A stretch of DNA of 64,000 bases from Bog-756 sp049517675 (GTDB lineage Bacteria; Actinomycetota; Acidimicrobiia; Acidimicrobiales; RAAP-2), in assembly GCA_049517675.1 (NCBI GenBank), contig JBEKRV010000006.1, forward strand, positions 1 to 64,000, in the 5' to 3' direction. Below are positions 16,880 to 26,141 of the stretch, piece after piece. The translations under genes and the position numbers were made by a program. Within the stretch, counting starts at the first letter, position 1. The number at the start of each line of letters is the position of its first letter. Below the pieces are notes generated by a model. It was given only the letters and a program-made list of their open reading frames with translations. It was not told the DNA's origin and did no database searches.

Positions 16880-17287
16880 TCAGCTTCGTCGATCCGGCGG
16901 CGCCGCCAAGTTCTGAAGTCGAAGTTGCCCTCGTGCCACCATCTTGCCGTCGGCCACCCGCTCGATCTCGACAAGCCAGAGCTGCTGCGTCCGGCCGGTG
17001 AAGATTGGTGTGCCGATCGCCTGCACCCGGCCGGTGCGATGGGGGCGGAGGAAATCGGTGGAGTTCGAGGTACCGACCACCGCCATCTGGCCGGTGATCG
17101 CTCGGGCGGCGAGCGCAGCACCGTGGCTACCGACGGACTCCACGATCGAGGCCCACACACCACCGTGAACGATTCCATAGGGTTGTTGATGCCGCTCGTC
17201 GATGTCGACATAGGCCACGACCCGTGTCTCAGTGAGCTCCTCCACCCGGATATCCAACAGGCTGTCCCATCCTGGTTGCGGGTCCAT
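16880..17287 (-). CDS. PaaI-type hotdog-fold thioesterase
   Basis: 135 residues, normal for a hotdog thioesterase. YGIVHGGVWASIVESVGS (about 37-54) holds the active-site HGG followed by the helix with the catalytic acidic residue. The second half, STDFLRPHRTGRVQAIG and TQQLWLVEIERVADGKMVA, matches the PaaI-like family that hydrolyses aryl or acyl-CoA thioesters in the cytoplasm. AGGAG precedes the ATG at 17287. It is a single gene here; in a genome with so many CoA intermediates it may salvage CoA from dead-end thioesters (inference). Confidence 0.88.
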   Translation of the reverse strand: MDPQPGWDSLLDIRVEELTETRVVAYVDIDERHQQPYGIVHGGVWASIVESVGSHGAALAARAITGQMAVVGTSNSTDFLRPHRTGRVQAIGTPIFTGRTQQLWLVEIERVADGKMVARGQLRLQNLAAPPDRRS

Positions 17288-17869
17288 CCATCTCCTTCGT
17301 TCGGCTGCCCTCCCTCATCGTAGGAAGGATCCCGATCCGGAACACCAGTCCCCGGCGAGGACGACGAGGCCACGCCCTTTCCGAATGGATTCAGGTGCCC
17401 CAGAACACGCTGGGAGTAAGACGCATCGGACCGGCGACTACGCCCACCCGATGGGCACCAGGCCGATGATGGTGGGTGCCATCACCATCATCTTCGTCGG
17501 TTCGGGTGCCACTTCTTGCAGCACGGCGACGACGGCTCGAATGTTGCCATCGACGTCGGTTCGGTCGGCTTGTCGCCGGTTGTACCAGCAGCAACTCGAG
17601 CAAGCGCCCGCTGGGGGCTATGCGTACTTCTACGACACCTCCGGCCTCGAGAATGCCCTCCAATCGTCCGGGAGCGAACTCCTGAGAGGCGTGAGCAGCG
17701 AGACGGCGTCCGCATCGAAGTCGAACAGCACCAAACGGTTCAATGCAGCGCTCGAAGCGGGCAGAGCCGCCTGCCGACTAGCGATATTGCAGAGGTTGAC
17801 CGGAACGGGCAACCTGTTCCGGATCTCGGGGAGAGTGTCACGATCTCCTCCCGAGGGTACGTTGGACTG
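17288..17869. other. 582-bp stretch without a recognised gene
   Basis: Open frames are present on both strands, none with a start signal, family motif or convincing codon use. The last part upstream of 17870 should contain the promoter of the Nudix-kinase gene. Confidence 0.4.
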
Positions 17870-18925
17870 GTGATCTCGCCCCATGTTCGCCACCTACGAA
17901 ACAAGGTGGGGCATGACCTTCTCCTGCTTCCGTCCACTGCTGTCCTGCCGCGAGATGACGCCGGACGCATTCTGCTCGTCCGACTGATCGACTCGGGCAA
18001 CTGGGCCACCATCGGCGGCGCCGTTGAACCCGGCGAGAGTCCGCAGGAGGGCGCCGTGCGAGAGGTCGCAGAGGAGGCCGGTGTGGCCGTGGAACTGGGG
18101 AGCATTCTCGGTGTCTTCGGGGGACCCGAATACCACGTGTCGTATCCGAACGGCGACCAGTCGTCGTATGTCGTGACGGCCTTCGATGCCACCGTGATAG
18201 ATGGCGTCCCTCGACCGGACGGAGACGAGACCTCCGAAGTGGGCTGGTTTTCATCCGACGAACTCCCACTCGGTGAGATGGGCGTACTCACGAGGGCGCT
18301 CGTCCGTGATCTGGGGTTGACCGGACCTCTGGACAACCCCCGTCGACCGCTCCTCGTACTCGTCACCGGCTTGCAGGGAACCGGCAAATCAACGGTCGCC
18401 GGTCTTGCCGCCGAAATGCTCGGCGCTCCCCTGATCGCCCACGACTGGGCCATGAGCGGATTGCGACCGTTCCCCGCGGTAGAGGCCGCGATGGACACGA
18501 TGGAACCCCCAGGACACGGTCTGGTGGGGTGGTCACTCCTTCGAGCACTCGCTCGATCCCAACTGCGGCGAGGTTCGTCCGTGGTCCTCGACGGCGTAGC
18601 GCGGGCGCCGCAAGTCGAGGAGTTGCGGGAACTCGCGCAAGAGGAGGGAGCGCAACTCATCGTCGTCATGACCGAGTGCTCCGATCCGGTTCTGCACCGG
18701 TTACGCGTCGATGGTCGCCGACGGGACATTCCTGATTGGCACGAACCCGACTGGAGCCAGGTGGAGCGATCACGTGCGAGCTGGGATCCGAACATCCCCA
18801 TGGACCTCACGGTCGATTCCGTGCAGCCGCTGTCGGCAATCGAGAGTGCTCTCATCCATCGTCTGGCACGAATCGGTCGACCAGCCCTGCCGCCCGCTGT
18901 GTGTCGTCTTCGCGAACAGGCCTGA
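17870..18925 (+). CDS. Nudix hydrolase fused to a P-loop kinase-like domain
   Basis: 351 residues. Residues about 1-145 form a Nudix domain with the full box G50-x5-E56-x7-REVAEEAG at 64-71; such domains hydrolyse nucleoside diphosphates linked to another group. Residues about 160-340 are a P-loop domain with GLQGTGKST (167-175) and a GSSVVLDGVARAPQVEELRE segment, like the zeta-toxin/AAA-kinase-type small-molecule kinases. The GTG at 17870 fits the Nudix N-terminus (ISPHVRHLRNKVGHDLLLLP) but has only a weak ribosome site. The two activities in one chain suggest sequential action on one metabolite. It stands alone; the substrate is unknown. Confidence 0.82.
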   Translation: MISPHVRHLRNKVGHDLLLLPSTAVLPRDDAGRILLVRLIDSGNWATIGGAVEPGESPQEGAVREVAEEAGVAVELGSILGVFGGPEYHVSYPNGDQSSYVVTAFDATVIDGVPRPDGDETSEVGWFSSDELPLGEMGVLTRALVRDLGLTGPLDNPRRPLLVLVTGLQGTGKSTVAGLAAEMLGAPLIAHDWAMSGLRPFPAVEAAMDTMEPPGHGLVGWSLLRALARSQLRRGSSVVLDGVARAPQVEELRELAQEEGAQLIVVMTECSDPVLHRLRVDGRRRDIPDWHEPDWSQVERSRASWDPNIPMDLTVDSVQPLSAIESALIHRLARIGRPALPPAVCRLREQA

Positions 18926-19543
18926 CCCCGTCGCCCAACCCCAGTCATGACCACGACCCACCTGGTCGGTGACATCGGCGATTCTCCGCCATCGAAGCCG
19001 AGCGCGATGCCGGCGTTCCTGGACAACCGCGGCGACGACCCGGAACGGACAGGCGAAGGCGGTCACCTCCGCCCGTCCTACGAAGCCTGAAGCGGCAGGT
19101 ACTGCCGATCTGTCCACGTCTGGTGACATGAATGGCATCGCCAGCTCGTGCCTCCACCGACCTCCACCGATCTACCCACGATCAGCGTCGGCACATCGCG
19201 GAAACCGCAATGAGGACAGCTGCCTAGTTCCTCGTCGATCACCATTCGCCTACCTCCGACCCGGTGGCTTCCTACTGGGAAGACAAGCGTCGCGCTCCTG
19301 TGCCCCCAGGTACAGCATGTCGCGAAACATTCATCTTGATGTCAGGTTTCGCTGCAGGGTGAGCCGGCGTCCCGACCTACGGATCCCGAGTAGCAGCTCT
19401 GTGGTTCGAACGGTTGCAGTTCGGTTGCCGACACGAGTCGCGGAGTGGTCAGAATTGTCGAGGCCCGGTCCCTGATCGCCAGCCGGGCGGGCAGTCGTAC
19501 GAAGGTGATCGTCGGTCAGCGGCTCCGATCCGACCGTCGCTGC
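18926..19543. other. 618-bp stretch without a recognised gene
   Basis: No frame on either strand shows a family motif. The only long plus-strand frame (18969-19475) is Arg/Ser-rich and looks like noise. Nothing regulatory was recognised. Confidence 0.4.
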
Positions 19544-19990
19544 CTAGCCGAGCGCTCCAGGCCACCCTGCGGCATCGAAGACAGCCACCGGGTCCAGGTA
19601 GTCCCGCCACCGGGTCACCTTGCCATCCTCGATCGTGACGATGGAGACGAACCGGTTGTCGTAGGGACGCCCGGTCTGCACTGCTTCGCCATGGACCTCG
19701 TATTCGAGGACCGCGACCGACGCTTCGGGATCTCGATAGACCCGGAGGTTGTCAGCACTGCGTACCGTCATGAAACTGTCGTAGTCGCGGTACAGGTCGA
19801 TGATGTTCTGCCGCCCTTCGACCCGTTGGGGGTAACCGGGCACGGAGACGACGTACTCGAAGACGACGTCGTCAGCCAGCAGGTCGAAGTAGTCCTCACC
19901 TTCTGCGAGACCGGTCAACCCTTCTCGAATGATGTGGAAGAAGGGTCCATCGGCTCCGAAGTTCGAGCTGTCGTCCGTGTACTTGGTCAT
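19544..19990 (-). CDS. SnoaL/NTF2-like family protein
   Basis: 148 residues with an AGGAGA ribosome site before the ATG. The pattern of an initial helix (YFDLLADDVVFEYVVSVPG), a middle segment RVEGRQNIIDLYRDY, and C-terminal strands YDNRFVSIVTIEDGKVTRWR and DYLDPV is characteristic of SnoaL-like cone-shaped alpha+beta barrels, used as polyketide cyclases, isomerases or binding proteins. No conserved catalytic pair can be assigned confidently. It is a single gene in the accessory region. Confidence 0.82.
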   Translation of the reverse strand: MTKYTDDSSNFGADGPFFHIIREGLTGLAEGEDYFDLLADDVVFEYVVSVPGYPQRVEGRQNIIDLYRDYDSFMTVRSADNLRVYRDPEASVAVLEYEVHGEAVQTGRPYDNRFVSIVTIEDGKVTRWRDYLDPVAVFDAAGWPGALG

Positions 19991-20197
19991 GTGATCTCCT
20001 GTCGGGCCGATTCTGGGGCACTGTCCGTTGTGCGTCCGTCGACACTGATGGCGCAGGCCGCGATCGTAGAACTCGGGTGGAGGTGACTGGTCGGCCTCGA
20101 CCGGCAGGTGGTGGGGTGCCCGAACGCCGGGATGACGGGACAGCTGCACGGGAGCGGGGGCGGGACATCTCCGGGGGGGTCCATGGTCTAATGGGCC

Positions 20198-20431
20198 ATG
20201 TTCTACATCGTGATCTTCAGTATCCTCGCCGTGGTCCTTGTCGTCGGGGGTGTGACAACGATGAACCGTCGCCGCCACGGTCTGGCCACGGACGAGGGCC
20301 AGACCGACCACAGCCCCGGGGGACCCTCGACCCACAGTCTGGTGGGGCACACGGCCCACAGTGATGCCAGTCGTCGGAGTCGGAAGGCAAAGCGGGTGCA
20401 ATCGAGGAATGACCGGCGCAAGCGCCACTGA
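20198..20431 (+). CDS. Small hypothetical membrane protein
   Basis: 77 residues. Residues 1-20 (FYIVIFSILAVVLVVGGVTT) are one transmembrane helix and the rest is a hydrophilic, His/Ser-rich then Arg/Lys-rich cytoplasmic-type tail. Its short length and a weak ribosome site leave some doubt, but the helix and start are coherent. Confidence 0.55.
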   Translation: MFYIVIFSILAVVLVVGGVTTMNRRRHGLATDEGQTDHSPGGPSTHSLVGHTAHSDASRRSRKAKRVQSRNDRRKRH

Positions 20432-20476
20432 TGCCGCGGCGATGACCGGGCCGCAGGGGGGTGTCCCCGAACCGGG

Positions 20477-21022
20477 TTGGTGACACCGGCGAGTCAGCAG
20501 GTTCGGGATCCATGTCGAGGGGACCTCGCCCGGGCCGCCGGACAGATCGACCAGTTGGACCCCTCCGTCGCCGTGACGGCACTCGAGGCGGCGCGGGCCA
20601 TGGTCGGACCCGAGTATCGCGACATGGTGGAACCGGAATCTCCATTCGGTACTGCGGTGCCGCCACCCACGGGCGCGTGGGCCTGGTTGCTCATCCTGGA
20701 AGAGGCCACTCGGGAGCGCCCCGAACGCGAACGAAGAGCAACGTTGGCGACGACTGCCACGGCGCTCCGAGGCAATTCCGGACGCATCTTCGCCTTCGGA
20801 GTGGGCGCAGCGCGCCTGCTGAGCGTCGTTGCCGATGCCCGAAACAGCCCGTATGGTCAACCGGGTAAATGGGCGTCGGGCTACCCTGATCGGACTGTCT
20901 CGACGGCATCTCTGGATATCCGTGAGGAGCAAGAATGGCGCACTTCGCTTCGTACGATCTCAATGCCGCTTGGATCGTCATGTTCGGTCTGCTTTCGTGG
21001 GCGATCGCATACCTCTACCTGA
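20477..21022 (+). CDS. Uncertain open frame
   Basis: A GTG-started frame whose first 125 codons have reasonable codon use (for example SVAVTALEAARAMVGPEY), but whose last 29 codons overlap the well-supported membrane protein gene that starts at 20935. No family motif, signal peptide or ribosome site was seen. It may be a decayed gene. Confidence 0.25.
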   Translation: MVTPASQQVRDPCRGDLARAAGQIDQLDPSVAVTALEAARAMVGPEYRDMVEPESPFGTAVPPPTGAWAWLLILEEATRERPERERRATLATTATALRGNSGRIFAFGVGAARLLSVVADARNSPYGQPGKWASGYPDRTVSTASLDIREEQEWRTSLRTISMPLGSSCSVCFRGRSHTST

Positions 21023-21558
21023 CCCGCGAGATCACTCCGAAGAGCGTTGCCGACTTCATGAGTCTGATTACGGCGGTACTGCCCCTCGCCTCCCTGTTCT
21101 TCTCGGCCGCGATGTTCTGGATCCTCTGGACGTCGAAGAAGGCCCATCCCTACCTGCTCACGATCTTCGGCGTGCTGGTGGCTGCGTCGCTGGTCGCCAT
21201 CTGGCGTGGGTATCAAGATTCGGATGTCAGGAGGGCCCTCAAGTCCAAGGACGATTCAGCCCTCGGATTCGGAACAGTCATGCGGAGGATCACCTGGGGT
21301 TCGATCGGCATCGTCCTCGTCTTTGCGGCACTGGCCGGACTGATCTTCGGTGGATGGGAACTGGTGCAGGGATCATCGGCGATCGGCGGATGGGCGGCAG
21401 CACTCGGGTCAGTGGTAGTCGTCGCGGGTCACTATCCGAGAGATGCCAGCCTCCGAACTGCGAACCCTGTGCGTCGAGCCGTCCTTGCCCTGAAAGGTGA
21501 TCATTCGGACGGTTCGAGCGGCTACATCGGGAAGCTTCTCGCGCAGACACCACCATGA
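20935..21558 (+). CDS. Hypothetical multi-pass membrane protein
   Basis: 207 residues after AGGAG. Predicted transmembrane segments lie at about 12-29, 40-66, 72-89 and 117-140 with two more hydrophobic stretches near 145-165. Between helices are short charged loops (TREITPKS, TSKKAH, DSDVRRALKSKDD). No catalytic motif or transporter signature was recognised. It may sense or seal membranes, but the sequence gives no direct clue. Confidence 0.7.
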   Translation: MAHFASYDLNAAWIVMFGLLSWAIAYLYLTREITPKSVADFMSLITAVLPLASLFFSAAMFWILWTSKKAHPYLLTIFGVLVAASLVAIWRGYQDSDVRRALKSKDDSALGFGTVMRRITWGSIGIVLVFAALAGLIFGGWELVQGSSAIGGWAAALGSVVVVAGHYPRDASLRTANPVRRAVLALKGDHSDGSSGYIGKLLAQTPP

Positions 21559-21675
21559 GGCACTTCCGAGATGAGCAGGGTCAGACTCCCGCGAGAGCAA
21601 CCGCCCGACGCTTTGTCGGGCCAGCAATGGCCCTGCGACCCGGTGGGGGAAGACATCCTGGGAGCAGTGGGACCA

Positions 21676-22278
21676 CTACTCGGGTGATCTCGGAGCCTGG
21701 GGGTGGATGGTCTCACCTCGGGCCAACATCTCGACGAACTGGTCGATGCGCCTGGACCGGGTTTCGGACTTCCTGGCGTTTCCGAGCCGGTAGAGGATGG
21801 CGTACCGATTCGCACTGGTGAGCACCTCGAACATCGCCTTCGCGTGAGGATTGGCACCCAGTGCAACGAGAAGATCCTCCGGCACCTCGATGCTGGCTTG
21901 CCCGGCATAGGCGGTCTCCCATCGGCCGTCCTCTTTCGCCTTCCGCACCTCGTCTTCGCCGGATCGATGCATTCGGCCGGTGGCGATCAGCCTTTCAGCG
22001 ATGGCAGCGTTCCGTTGAGACCACGGGCTGCGAGCTTTTCGAGGCGTGAAACGTCGCCTGAACGTCCCCGTGTCACGACGACCCAGTTGACCGTCGATCC
22101 AGCCGAAGCAGATCGCCTCGTCAAGTGCCTCGTCGTACGAGACATTCGTCGGATGGGCCGTTCCCTTCTTGGCCAGTACCAGCCAGACACCTGGTGAATC
22201 GACGTGATGGGCGCTCAACCATCTTCGCCATTCTCCGGCGTCCACGACCAGTAGCTCGGGCAGATCCACGGCGTTCAC
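21676..22278 (-). CDS. YdeI/OmpD-associated family protein
   Basis: 200 residues, GTG start. The motif IDGQLGRRDTGTFRRRFTPRK and later WSQRNAAIAERLI and YAILYRLGNARKSETRSRRI (each a fragment) match the YdeI/OmdA-like family of small cytoplasmic proteins that share a start FGWIDG and a C-terminal helix pair. Biochemical role unknown; members have been linked to envelope or antimicrobial-peptide stress. It is the last gene of the accessory region before the CoA-transferase operon. Confidence 0.82.
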   Translation of the reverse strand: MNAVDLPELLVVDAGEWRRWLSAHHVDSPGVWLVLAKKGTAHPTNVSYDEALDEAICFGWIDGQLGRRDTGTFRRRFTPRKARSPWSQRNAAIAERLIATGRMHRSGEDEVRKAKEDGRWETAYAGQASIEVPEDLLVALGANPHAKAMFEVLTSANRYAILYRLGNARKSETRSRRIDQFVEMLARGETIHPQAPRSPE

Positions 22279-22408
22279 CGTATCCCCGACAGGCCGGTGG
22301 ATGGCGCTCGATGACGGCTTCCGACACCCCTTGGGGGCGGCTGGCCAGGCTTGTGGCGAACCGGGATCGACAGCGGAGGCGATGGCCGCTCGCGACGCCG
22401 AGGACCCG

Positions 22409-23602
22409 TCAGTCCGTCGTGCGCCGGGTCCGGGCGGCCAGCTCGGCGAGCACCTCGTCGCTGTCCTCCCCCAGCTCGGGCACCCGGACGGCGTCCCGCC
22501 GGGCCACGCCGGAGAAGGTCACCGGGCCGTTGACGGACCGCACGGCACCGCCCTCCACGTCGACGAAGCCGTCGTTGGCCAGCAGTTGCCGGTCCTCGAC
22601 GACCTCGGCCGGCGTCTGCGCCGGTGCCCACCACACACCCTCGCGGTCGAACCGCTCGGCCCACTCGGCGAGCGAACGCTCGGAGATGATCCCGTCGAGG
22701 AGGGCGATGAACTCGGTCCGGTTCCGCCGGATGGCCGAGGCACTGGAGAATCGCTCGTCGTCCAGCAGATCAGGCCGGCCGAGCGCCCGGGCCACCGCGC
22801 CGATGTGCCGGTCGGCCTCGAGCCCGGTCAAGAAGAACCACCTCCCGTCGGCGGCCCGGTAGGGATTCATCAGCGGCGACTGGTTGTGGTGGCGGGACTC
22901 GGCCGGTGACACCTTCCCGAGCAGCATCTGGAGCCCCAGGTCCCATCCGAGCACGTAGGCGCCGGTGCGCAGCAGCGAGACCTCGACCACCCGCCCGGCC
23001 CCGGTCTGACGCTGCTCCAGGACCGCCGCCAAGATGCCGGACAGCGCGGCGAGCCCGGTGATGTGGTCGCCGATGCCGCCCCGCGCGTTCAACGGGTTCC
23101 CGCTCTCGTCGGCCATCTGCCGCGACAGCCCCGATCTGGCCCAGAAGGCGCCGATGTCGTAGGTCGGGCGGTTCCGGTCCTCCCCCCGGAGGCCGTAGCC
23201 GCTGATGCTGCAGTACACGAGGCGCGGGTGCCGGGCGACCGTCGCCTCGGCCTCGAGGTCGAGCTTGTCGAGGGCATCGGGCCGCAGATTGGTGATGAAG
23301 ACGTCCGCTGAGGCGAGGAGCTCCTCCAGGTGCCCGCGCCCGTCCGGGTCCCGCAGGTCGAGGACGATGCTCCGCTTGCCCCGGTTGTCGAGGGCGAAGG
23401 CCGGATTGGGGAGGTCGCCCCCGATGCCGAGCGACCCGAACACGTTGCGCATCGGGTCGCCCGTCGGGGACTCCACCTTGATGACCTCGGCACCCCAGTC
23501 GGCCAGCATGGCGGCGGCCGAGGGGGCGGCGACCCACACGCCGAGCTCGACGACCCGCAGGCCCGACAGCGCGGTCAGACCGTGGGGACCGGGTCCGCTC
23601 AC
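22409..23602 (-). CDS. CaiB/BaiF-family (type III) CoA-transferase
   Basis: 397 residues. LRVVELGVWVAAPSAAAMLADWGAEVIKVE is the family's N-terminal Rossmann-like opening (quoted in pieces: LGVWVAAPSAAAMLADWGAE). PTYDIGAFWARSGL near residue 150 carries the expected active-site Asp that takes the acyl group as a mixed anhydride. The GTG overlaps the ligase stop as GTGA, so it is translated with the upstream acyl-CoA ligase and amidohydrolase remnant. It transfers CoA between two carboxylic acids in the cytoplasm; the acids are unknown. Confidence 0.9.
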   Translation of the reverse strand: MSGPGPHGLTALSGLRVVELGVWVAAPSAAAMLADWGAEVIKVESPTGDPMRNVFGSLGIGGDLPNPAFALDNRGKRSIVLDLRDPDGRGHLEELLASADVFITNLRPDALDKLDLEAEATVARHPRLVYCSISGYGLRGEDRNRPTYDIGAFWARSGLSRQMADESGNPLNARGGIGDHITGLAALSGILAAVLEQRQTGAGRVVEVSLLRTGAYVLGWDLGLQMLLGKVSPAESRHHNQSPLMNPYRAADGRWFFLTGLEADRHIGAVARALGRPDLLDDERFSSASAIRRNRTEFIALLDGIISERSLAEWAERFDREGVWWAPAQTPAEVVEDRQLLANDGFVDVEGGAVRSVNGPVTFSGVARRDAVRVPELGEDSDEVLAELAARTRRTTD

Positions 23603-25206
23603 GTCGGCGACCCCGGGGCCCGGTGGACCGCCCTGCGACGGAGCTCGTCCTTGACGACCTTCCCGGTCGCGTTGCGCGGGAGGTCGTCGACGAGCTCCAC
23701 CGCCCGCGGCGCCTTGTAATTCGCCATCTGGTCGCGGGACCACCCGATGATCTCGTCGCCGGTCACCGCCGCGCCGGGCCGTAGGACGACGAAGGCCATC
23801 CCCACCTCGCCCAGGCGCGCGTCCGGGATGCCGATCACGGCCGCCTCGCTGATGTCGGGGTGTCCGAGGAGGGCGTTCTCGATCTCCGCCGGGTAGGCGT
23901 TGAACCCTCCGACGATGAACATGTCCTTGGAGCGCCCGACGATGCGCAGACAGCCGGCCGGGTCGACCACCCCGAGGTCGCCGGTGCGCAGCCAGCCGTC
24001 GGCCGAGCGGGCCTGGGCGGTCGCTTCGGCGTCGTCGAGGTAGTGGTCCATGATGCTCCCGCCCCGCAACAGGATCTCGCCAGACTGCCCCGGCTCGACG
24101 TCGCGGCCACCGCCGTCCACGATGCGCAGCTCGAAGCCCGGTCGGGGGCGCCCGACGGTCGTGGCGATGGTCTCGACGTCGTCACCGGGGGACGTGGCCG
24201 CGGCCGTGCCCCCTTCGGTCAGGCCGTAGCCGGTGATGACGACGGTGAACGGGAGCTCGGCATCGACCCGGCGGATCAGCTCGACCGGGATGTCGGCCGC
24301 CCCGGTGACCGCCACCCGTAGCGTCGACAGGTCGAACCGGTCGCGGTCGGGGTGATCGAGCATGCCCTGGTAGAGCGTCGGTGCCCCCGGCAGGACCGTC
24401 ACCCCTTCTGCCGCCACCCGGCCCAGCACCCGGTCGACGTCGAAGACCGGCTCCGGGATCATGGTGGCGCCGGCACTCAGCGCGGCGAGGATGCCGGCCT
24501 TCAACCCGAACATGTGGAAGTACGGGTTCACCATGAGGTACCGGTCGTCGGCGGTGAGGCCGGTCATGGCCACCCAGTCGGCGGCGACCTGCATGGTGCC
24601 TCCGTGGGTCTGCACCACCCCCTTCGGGATCCCGGTGGTGCCCGAGGTGAACAGGATGTCGCACGGGTCGTCGGGGGTGACGCCGGCCGACCGCCGGTCC
24701 ATCTCGGCGAGCCCGTCCGGAGTGGCGCGGGCGGTGAACTCCTCCCACGACTCGGTACCGTCGACAGCGGGCCCCCGGGCCACGACCACGGTCCCGAGGT
24801 CGGACAGGTCGATCCCGGTCCCCCGGAGCATGGCGACGTAGTCGGTGCCGAGGAAGTCGGTGACGGTCACCAGGACCTTCGCCCGGCTCCGCAGCAGGAT
24901 GTCCGCCGCCTCGGCCCCCTTGAACCGTGTGTTCACGGGCACGAGCACGGCGCCGGCGCCGGACAGGCCGAGGAACGCCACGATCCACTCGGTGGCGTTG
25001 AACGCCCAGATGGCGACCCGGTCCCCCGGCTCGATGCCGACAGCCACCAGGGCCGCACCGAAGAGCCGCGACCGCTCGACGAGCTCCCGGTAGCTGAGCC
25101 GGGTCCCGTCCTCCACCACCGCGGTTCGATCACCGGACCGCTCGACGGTGGATGCGACGGCCTGCGGGACGGTGTGCCGCTCGCCGGTGCGAGCGGATCG
25201 GCTCAC
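23599..25206 (-). CDS. AMP-forming acyl-CoA ligase, FadD3-like
   Basis: 535 residues. Core motifs are ILFTSGTTGIPKGVVQTHGG (about 188-207), GYGLTEGG (about 321-328), WLRTGDLGVVDPAG (about 416-429) and the C-terminal catalytic lysine in NATGKVVKDEL (about 515-525). The stretch TVGRPRPGFELRI and the overall length resemble FadD3, the ligase of the steroid C/D-ring acid in actinomycetes; I can only say FadD3-like. The GTG start overlaps the preceding stop as GTGA, tying it to the genes on both sides. It charges an acid with CoA; substrate unproved. Confidence 0.85.
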   Translation of the reverse strand: MSRSARTGERHTVPQAVASTVERSGDRTAVVEDGTRLSYRELVERSRLFGAALVAVGIEPGDRVAIWAFNATEWIVAFLGLSGAGAVLVPVNTRFKGAEAADILLRSRAKVLVTVTDFLGTDYVAMLRGTGIDLSDLGTVVVARGPAVDGTESWEEFTARATPDGLAEMDRRSAGVTPDDPCDILFTSGTTGIPKGVVQTHGGTMQVAADWVAMTGLTADDRYLMVNPYFHMFGLKAGILAALSAGATMIPEPVFDVDRVLGRVAAEGVTVLPGAPTLYQGMLDHPDRDRFDLSTLRVAVTGAADIPVELIRRVDAELPFTVVITGYGLTEGGTAAATSPGDDVETIATTVGRPRPGFELRIVDGGGRDVEPGQSGEILLRGGSIMDHYLDDAEATAQARSADGWLRTGDLGVVDPAGCLRIVGRSKDMFIVGGFNAYPAEIENALLGHPDISEAAVIGIPDARLGEVGMAFVVLRPGAAVTGDEIIGWSRDQMANYKAPRAVELVDDLPRNATGKVVKDELRRRAVHRAPGSPT

Positions 25207-25739
25207 CGGGCCCGGGTGTCGTCGACGTGCATGAGCCGGCCCAGGTTCCCGCCCATGATCTTGCGCACCGTCTCGTCGGGCAGTCCGTCGAGCTCCTTCA
25301 CGCAGCTCACCGGATCGGCGAGGCCCTCGGGGCGGGGGTCGTCCCGCAGGCGCTCCTCCACCAGGCTCGCCAGGGTGGGGAACATGAGGGTCCGGTCGAG
25401 GCCCTGCTCGTTCATGAGCTCGAGGCGGGCCGCCGGCTCGCGGAACGCCGGGACGGCCCGCATGGGCTCGCCGAAGATCTCCCGGCGGCTCTTGCCCTCG
25501 GGATTGCCCACCCGGAAGTACTCCTCCTGCGCGCCCGGTCGGGCCACCACGTCGAAGGTGGGGTTCGGGATGTACTCGCTGATCTGGCCGCGCACCACGA
25601 TCGTGGTGCGGCCCCGGACCTCGACGTAGTCGATCACCCGCTTGGCGCTGTCGGGCCGGTACTTGGTCAGGGAGTCACGGGTCTCGTACAGGTGGTTGTC
25701 CGCGTCGAAGACGGGGACGTCGAGTGCTCGGGCTGTCAT
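25203..25739 (-). pseudogene. Internally deleted amidohydrolase (TIM-barrel)
   Basis: Only 178 residues, against about 390-410 for the family. The first 150 carry the family N-terminus with the metal-binding DADNH (12-16) and IFGEPMRAVPAFREPAARLE. Right after RLRDDPR the sequence continues PEGLADP and LPDETVRKIMGGNLGRLM, which is the family's extreme C-terminus (compare HAEGTF and IIGGTLAGLLGM in the intact paralogue at 59886). So some 220 residues, including most metal ligands, are missing although the frame is kept. The gene remains coupled to the downstream ligase by GTGA. It is probably not an active hydrolase, but the retained frame could still serve translation of its neighbours. Confidence 0.75.
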
Positions 25740-26141
25740 GAGTCCTCCCCTGTCCTGGCTCCGCCCCTGCCCAGGGGGAGAACCAGCTTTCTCAGACGGG
25801 AGAGTACTGTTTCTGTCACCTCGTCGCCACCGTCACGCCGGTCCCTGCCCGGCACGCCTGCGGACGGGACTGGCGGCCACCCCCGGCGTGTGAGAATCTT
25901 GTTCTTGGCTGCGAGCAACGTGGATCACGCCCGTCGCCGGCGATCGTCGAGATACCAGGGGGATACGTGGCAGAGGGACGACGAGGGCCCGTCGGTTCCA
26001 CCCGCGCCGCGTCGCGCATCGCCGCCGTGCCCGGGACCCGGACGACGATCGCCCCATGACGCGTGCGCAGCCGACCGGGTACGAACCCTCCACGGTCCCC
26101 ACCGCCCACTACCGTCTCGACGTCGACCAAGGGGGAGACCT
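25740..26141. promoter_or_regulatory. Divergent promoter region between the CoA-transferase operon and the first P450
   Basis: 402 bp without a gene; it should hold both promoters. A weak inverted repeat, GAGAA-N6-TTCTC, is at 25778-25793, close to the minus-strand operon. No other candidate site stood out. Confidence 0.4.

Noticed and set aside
16726..17373. Extended minus-strand frame across the thioesterase region
   Set aside because: The thioesterase frame at 16880-17287 has the HGG motif and a ribosome site; the other frame has none.
18969..19475. 168-codon plus-strand frame in the gap after the Nudix-kinase
   Set aside because: Ser/Arg-rich, no ribosome site, no motif.
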